Assembly: GCA_905235345.1 (NCBI GenBank)
Contig: CAJOLO010000078.1
Span: 1 to 8,999 of the forward strand
Length of the DNA stretch: 8,999 nt
Source of the DNA: an uncultured Lachnospiraceae bacterium
GTDB taxonomy: Bacteria; Bacillota; Clostridia; Lachnospirales; Lachnospiraceae
Direction of reading: 5' to 3'
Notes under the pieces: generated by a model
Seen by the model: only the letters and a program-made list of their open reading frames with translations
What the model was told of the DNA's origin: nothing
Database searches by the model: none
Position numbers and translations under genes: made by a program
Shown: piece after piece, positions 6,590-8,999 of the stretch
Layout of the letters: every line of letters starts with the position of its first letter
Numbering within the stretch: the stretch's first letter is position 1

Positions 6590-8689
6590 TTATTTAGCCA
6601 GCGACCTGTATATTCCAACATGATCATAGATACATCTCCATGAGCTGTATGTATCTCCCGTAACGCAGACATATTCCTTTCCGGAATTACTCTTATAATA
6701 GCTTGCACAACAGAATCCCGACGCATTAACAAATCCCGTCTTCGCTCCCAGAACCTCTCCACCGGTATCCTTATCCTCAATCCTTCTCATGAACCAGTTA
6801 GATATCTGAATACCTTCAGTCGCAACCAGAAGCACTCCGGGATCGATCTCCTCTGTGGTTGATTCCTCTGATGAACCATCTGCACTTTCTGTCTGAGCAT
6901 CTGCTGCCTGTTCAGCATTGTCAGCTTCATCCGGCTGATCTTCACTCTCATCCGTGCCTTCATTCTGCTCTGTGGAAGCAGCATCGTTCTGTGAGGTTAC
7001 TTCTGAATCATCATTCTGACCATCTGCCCCTTCAACATTCTGATTATCAACGCTTTCATCCCCGGCATTGCTGTCATCCTGCTCAGATGCCTTAGTTTCT
7101 TCGTTCACCTCAATTCCCAGCTCCTTCCTGACATCCTCGGGAAGAATAGTCGGATCAGGTGTTGTCTGGTAAATCCTTGTACTCAACACATCCTTAAGGA
7201 ACTCGTTCTGCATAGCAGTTGATATTATTACCGCCATATCCTCCATGGTACAGTGAAGGTTCTCATCATACACACCGACCACATTGGTAAAATGCGCCGT
7301 ATCGCTTATTCCCAATTCCTCAACCTTCTCGTTCATCTTTTCAACAAATGCCTCCTGACTTCCGCAGCAATAATCTGCCAGAGTAACCGCCGCATCTGCA
7401 CCTGAACACACAATCGTTCCGTATATCATATCTCTGACTGTAATCTTCTCACCTGCCAGAAAACCAACCGCACTGCACCCATTTACCATAGAATAATCTA
7501 TCGCTTCCATCGGAACCTCATAGGTATCGTCCAGATCTTCGATCATATCCGCAGCTGTGAGCACCGTTAAAATCTTGGTCATTGATGCAGGATTAACAAC
7601 AATGTCACTGTCACGCTTTGCCACAATTGAATCATCCGACAGATCTACAAGCACCATATATCGGCTTGTCATCTGCTGTGTCTCTCCCGGATTAGACGGA
7701 TCCGGGTTCGTGGAATTAAGTGAACCCTCCACTGCTTCAAGATCAATCACGGGATAGAGATCATCCTGCGTAGCCTCTCTCTGATTACCGTTATCGTCTC
7801 TTGTTATAGGCCATTCCTCTTGAGGATAACGTAAGCTATACGGATTGCTGTTATATACAATTGTACTATCCGTCGCATGCGGCTTGTGAAGTACATAATC
7901 CACAGTGGCATATGGTTTCGGCGGCTCCTCCGTTGTTGCCTCCTCAGTAGTAGTCTCTGTTGACGTGGCAATTTCTGTATCTTCCTCTGTTTCGGATTCC
8001 TTCTTCAAAAATGCAAAATCCTTAAAGCCATCAGTAAAGTAATATGCCGCATAGCATCCGCCACCCAAAACAAGCAGTATCAAAAGCACAGCTGCAATTA
8101 CCGGTGCTTTTCTTCTCTTAGGAACATTGTCAATATAGAACAGGTCATCCGAATATTCACCTCTTCTGTCCACCTCAAAATTCCGCTCTACACTCCCGGA
8201 TTCATTAACCTTATTATTCTTTACTTCATCAGCCTTTACTCTCTCATCATTTTTATATCGAATGGTATCCACATAGGGTTCAGAATCCTCATTCAACAGC
8301 GATTCCTGAAGCGGGGCTGCAACCATGCCTTCATTCAACGATTCCTGCGATACTTCTCCGTAATTCATATTCTCAGGATTAACAGGTTCCATTCTCGTAG
8401 TTGTATAATCCTGAAAATTCTCTATCTCCGGCTCTAATTGTATGTATGAATCCATCCCCGTCTGAATATCCTGCGGGTTAATACCATTCATGTCCTGTGT
8501 GTATATTGGCTGTTCTACACCCTCTATACCCTGAACATAAGCATTCTGTTGTTCCTCAATATGTGCAAGGTACTCATCAAGCTCATCATTATCCTCAAGG
8601 TTAAGATTATCCATATATTTATTCAATATCCTATGATCCTCAGAATCCAAATGATTCATATACTGATCAAACTCTCTGTCTTTGCTCAT
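6590..8689 (-). CDS. Membrane-anchored D-alanyl-D-alanine carboxypeptidase-like protein (peptidase S11) with acidic insertion
   Basis: This 699-aa protein carries a peptidase S11 (DacA/low-mass PBP) domain, which trims the terminal D-Ala from peptidoglycan stem peptides outside the membrane. The catalytic SxxK is SMTK (S369, K372, in NPASMTKIL) and KTG is at 650-652 (GAKTGFVNASGF). The second motif is SGA (429-431, CSGADAAVTLADY) rather than the SGN of E. coli PBP5. There is no cleavable signal. Instead an acidic cytoplasmic N-terminus of about 190 residues leads to KRRK (191-194) and one transmembrane helix (196-217), a type II topology, then a Thr/Glu linker (230-257). Residues 8-50 contain three related repeats of about 15 aa (FDQYMNHL, LNKYMDNL, LDEYLAHI). 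A low-complexity Asp/Glu/Asn/Gln insertion (530-617) splits the enzyme domain before KTG. The usual C-terminal amphipathic anchor is absent. The ATG at 8689 has a modest AAAGGA site and its own promoter. It could be regulatory or sporulation-related; enzymatic activity is inferred. Confidence 0.88.
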   Translation of the reverse strand: MSKDREFDQYMNHLDSEDHRILNKYMDNLNLEDNDELDEYLAHIEEQQNAYVQGIEGVEQPIYTQDMNGINPQDIQTGMDSYIQLEPEIENFQDYTTTRMEPVNPENMNYGEVSQESLNEGMVAAPLQESLLNEDSEPYVDTIRYKNDERVKADEVKNNKVNESGSVERNFEVDRRGEYSDDLFYIDNVPKRRKAPVIAAVLLILLVLGGGCYAAYYFTDGFKDFAFLKKESETEEDTEIATSTETTTEEATTEEPPKPYATVDYVLHKPHATDSTIVYNSNPYSLRYPQEEWPITRDDNGNQREATQDDLYPVIDLEAVEGSLNSTNPDPSNPGETQQMTSRYMVLVDLSDDSIVAKRDSDIVVNPASMTKILTVLTAADMIEDLDDTYEVPMEAIDYSMVNGCSAVGFLAGEKITVRDMIYGTIVCSGADAAVTLADYCCGSQEAFVEKMNEKVEELGISDTAHFTNVVGVYDENLHCTMEDMAVIISTAMQNEFLKDVLSTRIYQTTPDPTILPEDVRKELGIEVNEETKASEQDDSNAGDESVDNQNVEGADGQNDDSEVTSQNDAASTEQNEGTDESEDQPDEADNAEQAADAQTESADGSSEESTTEEIDPGVLLVATEGIQISNWFMRRIEDKDTGGEVLGAKTGFVNASGFCCASYYKSNSGKEYVCVTGDTYSSWRCIYDHVGIYRSLAK

Positions 8690-8719
8690 AATATTTTATC
8701 CTTTCGTCCGAATTTAATT

Positions 8720-8748
8720 ATTATATACAATCTTTATGAAATTCGCAA
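8720..8748 (-). promoter_or_regulatory. Sigma-A-type promoter of the dacA-like gene
   Basis: On the minus strand TTGCGA (8748-8743), a 17-bp spacer and a perfect TATAAT (8725-8720) lie upstream of the dacA-like gene. The start would be near 8713, leaving a short leader of about 24 nt that carries the AAAGGA site. Confidence 0.7.
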
Positions 8749-8821
8749 GAAAATGATTACATAAATGCAAAATGCCAACCTAAAAATTTACTTTCTGCAA
8801 TATAATCCGGCAAATAATCAT

Positions 8822-8854
8822 AAAAAAACCGCCATAATCAGCGGCAGTTTTTTT
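8822..8854 (-). terminator. Intrinsic terminator, best on the minus strand
   Basis: On the minus strand ACUGCC (8848-8843) pairs with GGCGGU (8833-8828), with one U-G wobble, around a 9-nt loop. The stem extends into an A-tract/U-tract, and seven U residues follow. On the plus strand the wobble becomes a C-A mismatch, so the minus direction is favoured. It probably ends the gene entering from the right edge and separates it from dacA. Confidence 0.75.
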
Positions 8855-8917
8855 AATAATATTCACAATATTTTGCACGAACAACACCTCACCAATTGCG
8901 GTAAGATTGTTTTATCT

Positions 8918-8999
8918 TCAGAGAGTATCTCTCATATTCTTAATAACAATCAGCTCCTGATTCGTAAGATGTTTTCTCATTATCTCTTTCGCTTTTGCA
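8918..8999 (-). CDS. Probable C-terminus of an unidentified minus-strand gene
   Basis: Reading from 8998, 26 sense codons end in TGA at 8920-8918, giving a tail with the sequence KEIMRKHLTNQELIVIKN near its end. The other two minus frames stop sooner. An intrinsic terminator of matching direction follows 60-100 bp downstream, which supports a real gene ending here. The fragment is charged and helical-looking but too short to name, and an open run of this length can arise by chance. Confidence 0.4.
   Translation of the reverse strand, partial: AKAKEIMRKHLTNQELIVIKNMRDTL

Noticed and set aside
6880..7100. Repetitive acidic-codon stretch as a possible tandem DNA repeat
   Set aside because: It encodes the low-complexity acidic insertion of the DacA-like protein; the DNA itself shows no regular repeat unit.

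Overview
The window looks like chromosomal DNA from a low-to-mid GC Gram-positive anaerobe of the Clostridia, most likely a Lachnospiraceae-type gut bacterium. This is an inference from a valine T-box leader, GGAG-type ribosome binding sites, consensus sigma-A promoters, a triple-S1-domain protein next to a Fur-family regulator, and an acidic membrane-anchored DacA. All recognisable housekeeping genes lie on the minus strand. The one clearly accessory gene, a reverse transcriptase, is on the plus strand.

Layout, left to right. (1) 1-412, minus: Fur-family metalloregulator, nearly complete, running off the left edge. (2) 491-1420, minus: protein with three S1 RNA-binding domains, with its own TTGACA/TATATT promoter at 1569-1597 and a leader of about 140 nt containing an inverted repeat. 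(3) 1623-2960, plus: a 445-aa stand-alone reverse transcriptase with a YSDD active site and a maturase-X-like C-terminus, but no visible intron ribozyme. (4) 2987-3171: a compact 185-nt set of nested inverted repeats, closed by a 12-position stem with 11 Watson-Crick pairs on the plus strand, directly downstream of the RT and convergent with valS. (5) 3270-5945, minus: valyl-tRNA synthetase. (6) 5946-6420: complete valS control region, with terminator, antiterminator, T-box, Stem I with a probable GUA specifier, a palindromic element in the leader, and a sigma-A promoter. (7) 6421-6589: intergenic DNA with nested inverted repeats of unknown origin. (8) 6590-8689, minus: large membrane-anchored D,D-carboxypeptidase-like protein. 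(9) 8690-8999: dacA promoter, an intrinsic terminator and the probable C-terminus of another minus-strand gene.

How the parts relate. ValS is expected to be controlled by uncharged tRNA-Val through the T-box. S1 and fur may share a transcript, as they are 78 bp apart with no visible terminator between them. The most interesting part is the RT plus its adjacent structured element, inserted between two core minus-strand genes with no other accessory gene. This is the arrangement expected of an RT-ncRNA system (retron-like, DRT-like or domesticated group-II-like), and I cannot assign it to a named class. The fold was read by eye, and which strand encodes the RNA is unresolved.
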